From positions 59,716-123,715 of the forward strand of contig NZ_LBMK01000006.1 of assembly GCF_001005295.1 (NCBI RefSeq): a stretch of 64,000 bases of DNA, read 5' to 3'. Shown one piece after another: positions 62,838-64,000 of this stretch. Under the pieces are notes generated by a model. It searched no databases. It was not told where the DNA came from and was given only the letters and a program-made list of their open reading frames with translations. The stretch's first letter is position 1; every line of letters begins with the position of its first letter. The position numbers were made by a program, and so were the translations under genes. Origin of the DNA: Streptomyces yangpuensis. Lineage in GTDB: Bacteria; Actinomycetota; Actinomycetes; Streptomycetales; Streptomycetaceae.

Positions 62838-63593
62838 TCAGTGCGGCGAACCGGCCGGTTCCTTGCGCTCCTCGTGCTCCTTGTGTTCCTTGTGCTCCGT
62901 GCTCTTCTTCCAGCCGGGGTCGAAGTTGCTGTTGGTCACGCAGCCGAGGTTCTGGTAGATCCGGTCGTTGGTCTGCGGGTCGAGGCCGACGAAGTGGTAC
63001 TGGCAGGCCCCCTCGATGAACCTGCCTTCGATACCGCCGGGGAAGTCGATCTCCTTGTTCCACAGGTAGGGCGACTGGATGCCGGTCTGCCGCGCGGTGG
63101 CGTTGACGTCGATCCCGCCGGGGGCCTGGATCGCGTAGACCCAGCCGTCGTTCCCGCCACCCGTGGCGAACTCCTGCGCCACCCACCGCTCACAACTGGT
63201 GCTCACGTGCGCGGCGTTCTGCTGTCCGGCGCCCCCGATGATCCACTGGGCCAGCGGGGTGAGGTCGGTACCGCGCGGCGTGAAGCCGCTCGCGAAAATC
63301 GCGTCGGGGTTCGGCCGTGTGTCGCCCCGCCACAGCGTGTTTCTGTCGTGCCGCCAGTACCAGGCCTCGCGCACCGCGGCGAGGTCCACCTCCGGGCGGA
63401 TCCCCGGTTCCGTCGTGGTCTGTTCCCACTCCGCCGCCTTGTAGCCGCCGGTGGGGCCGCAGGGCCCGGTATCACGGATCTGCTGCGGGGTGCCCGGGTA
63501 CGGATCCGTCGCGGCGCCGGCGGGCGAGCCGAACACCAGCGGGACGGTGACCAGGGCGGCGGTGGAAGCGATCCGGAACGCAGTCTTCAACAC
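62838..63593 (-). CDS. Secreted Scabin/pierisin-type ADP-ribosyltransferase (putative toxin)
   Basis: This 251-residue protein has a Sec signal peptide (MLKTAFRIASTAALVTVPLV, cleavage near AGA-AT). Its domain has the R-S-E ART motifs: R89 in TLWRGDTRP, STS at 131-133 in AAHVSTSCER, and E181 in LWNKEIDFPGGIEG. In Scabin and pierisin the motif is QxE, where the Gln two residues before the Glu helps select guanine; here it is N179-K-E181. Cysteines C45, C134, C197 and C218 may form disulfides. The C-terminus (228-251) is a Lys/Glu/His run (EHKEHKEHEERKE). GTG at 63593; a TTG at 63590 is equally possible. Confidence 0.75.
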   Translation of the reverse strand: MLKTAFRIASTAALVTVPLVFGSPAGAATDPYPGTPQQIRDTGPCGPTGGYKAAEWEQTTTEPGIRPEVDLAAVREAWYWRHDRNTLWRGDTRPNPDAIFASGFTPRGTDLTPLAQWIIGGAGQQNAAHVSTSCERWVAQEFATGGGNDGWVYAIQAPGGIDVNATARQTGIQSPYLWNKEIDFPGGIEGRFIEGACQYHFVGLDPQTNDRIYQNLGCVTNSNFDPGWKKSTEHKEHKEHEERKEPAGSPH

Positions 63594-63749
63594 AGTCGGT
63601 ACAACCCCTCGCTCGGTGCACAGGACTATGCGTTGGTAGACCGATCCGGGGCGCGATCAACCTCCGTCCGCCACCGTCACCCGCAGGCCTCACGAGGTCC
63701 ACCCGCCCGGCGCAGACCCCGCCCCGGCTCTCCCCGGCCGGTCACAGCA

Positions 63750-64000
63750 CTAGATGCCGGACCCCAGGCGGCCCGGGGTGCGGCCGACCGGTTCGTCGCG
63801 GCCCTGGGCCCAGAGGGAGCGGACGTGGCCGAGGTGGCGCTGCATACAGGCCTCCGCGGCCTTGGCGTCGCCGCTGATCATCAGGTCCAGCAGCTCCAGG
63901 TGCTCCTCGGCGGAGGAGACGAGCTTGCCCGCCTCGTCCAGGCCGGTCAGACCGTACAGGCGGGAGCGCTTGCGGAGGTCACCGACCGTCTCCACGAGCC
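63750..64000 (-). CDS. GntR-family regulator, FCD C-terminal domain (partial)
   Basis: The frame enters from the right edge and stops at TAG 63750-63752, giving 83 C-terminal residues. LYGLTGLDEAGKLVSSAEEHLELLDLMISGDAKAAEACMQRHLGHVRSLW is the last helices of an FCD ligand-binding domain (EH...ll.ai..gD...a...m..Hl), in which the His ligates a metal. The N-terminal winged helix is outside the window, so the start and DNA-binding class are not seen. Confidence 0.75.
   Translation of the reverse strand, partial: LVETVGDLRKRSRLYGLTGLDEAGKLVSSAEEHLELLDLMISGDAKAAEACMQRHLGHVRSLWAQGRDEPVGRTPGRLGSGI

Overview
The window is chromosomal DNA from a Streptomyces-like actinomycete. The evidence is the very high GC content with G/C-ending codons, many GTG starts, GTGA and ATGA stop/start overlaps, Sec and Tat lipoproteins, a whiI-type sporulation regulator, and a gene order that matches, from memory, the S. 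coelicolor stretch from hemE/whiI through dxs, the xylFGH/rok7B7 and ngcEFG transporter blocks to the aconitase gene and a murA-like gene. No tRNA, rRNA or CRISPR array was recognised.

Layout. 0-4 kb: a partial AIM24 gene, a Pth2-type peptidyl-tRNA hydrolase, then a two-gene unit of a DUF692 (MNIO) enzyme and a membrane protein whose C-terminus is almost pure Gly/Ser with six regularly placed Cys. This unit is the best candidate for an undescribed system. 4-12 kb: a secreted tripeptidyl aminopeptidase, then the haem genes hemQ-hemY and hemE (coproporphyrin-dependent route) interleaved with a DUF4349 lipoprotein and a CoA-disulfide-reductase-like flavoprotein. 12-20 kb: DUF3000, whiI, RNase D, the fadA-fadB beta-oxidation pair and an LCP ligase. 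20-36 kb: a cationic amino-acid permease, dxs, an operon for xylose-type sugar uptake with its ROK repressor, an MgtA-type Mg2+ ATPase with an elaborate leader, and the chitobiose/GlcNAc-type ngcEFG transporter with a DasR-like site. 36-43 kb: aconitase with an iron-box-like and a MarR-type palindrome upstream, a haloalkane dehalogenase with a divergent MarR regulator and paired operators, and an XRE-MurA fusion.

42.6-45.1 kb is a small accessory patch of gene remnants (DUF397, IS3 OrfA), an orphan N-terminal domain of a ScoMcrA-type modification-dependent nuclease, and an unknown two-gene operon encoding a glycine-rich membrane-hairpin protein and a small helical partner. 45-54.7 kb holds ordinary accessory genes: a lipoprotein, a 53-residue zinc-ribbon protein, a PAP2-like protein, an AraC/GyrI regulator, a GNAT, an Imm7 gene with a broken start, a P450, an FBP-domain protein, an MFS pump and an S9 peptidase. 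54.7-56.8 kb is a three-gene unit (ESX-like small protein, large helical protein with a lytic-transglycosylase-like C-terminus, small membrane protein) that looks like a secreted effector cassette. 56.9-62.7 kb is a complete peptide ABC transporter (A-C-B-D-F) with a near-consensus promoter, followed by a secreted Scabin-like ADP-ribosyltransferase and the C-terminus of a GntR/FCD regulator.

Most transcription units end in strong GC hairpins. Several genes have a TANNNT box at -12 to -7 from the start codon and no Shine-Dalgarno, so leaderless mRNAs appear common here.
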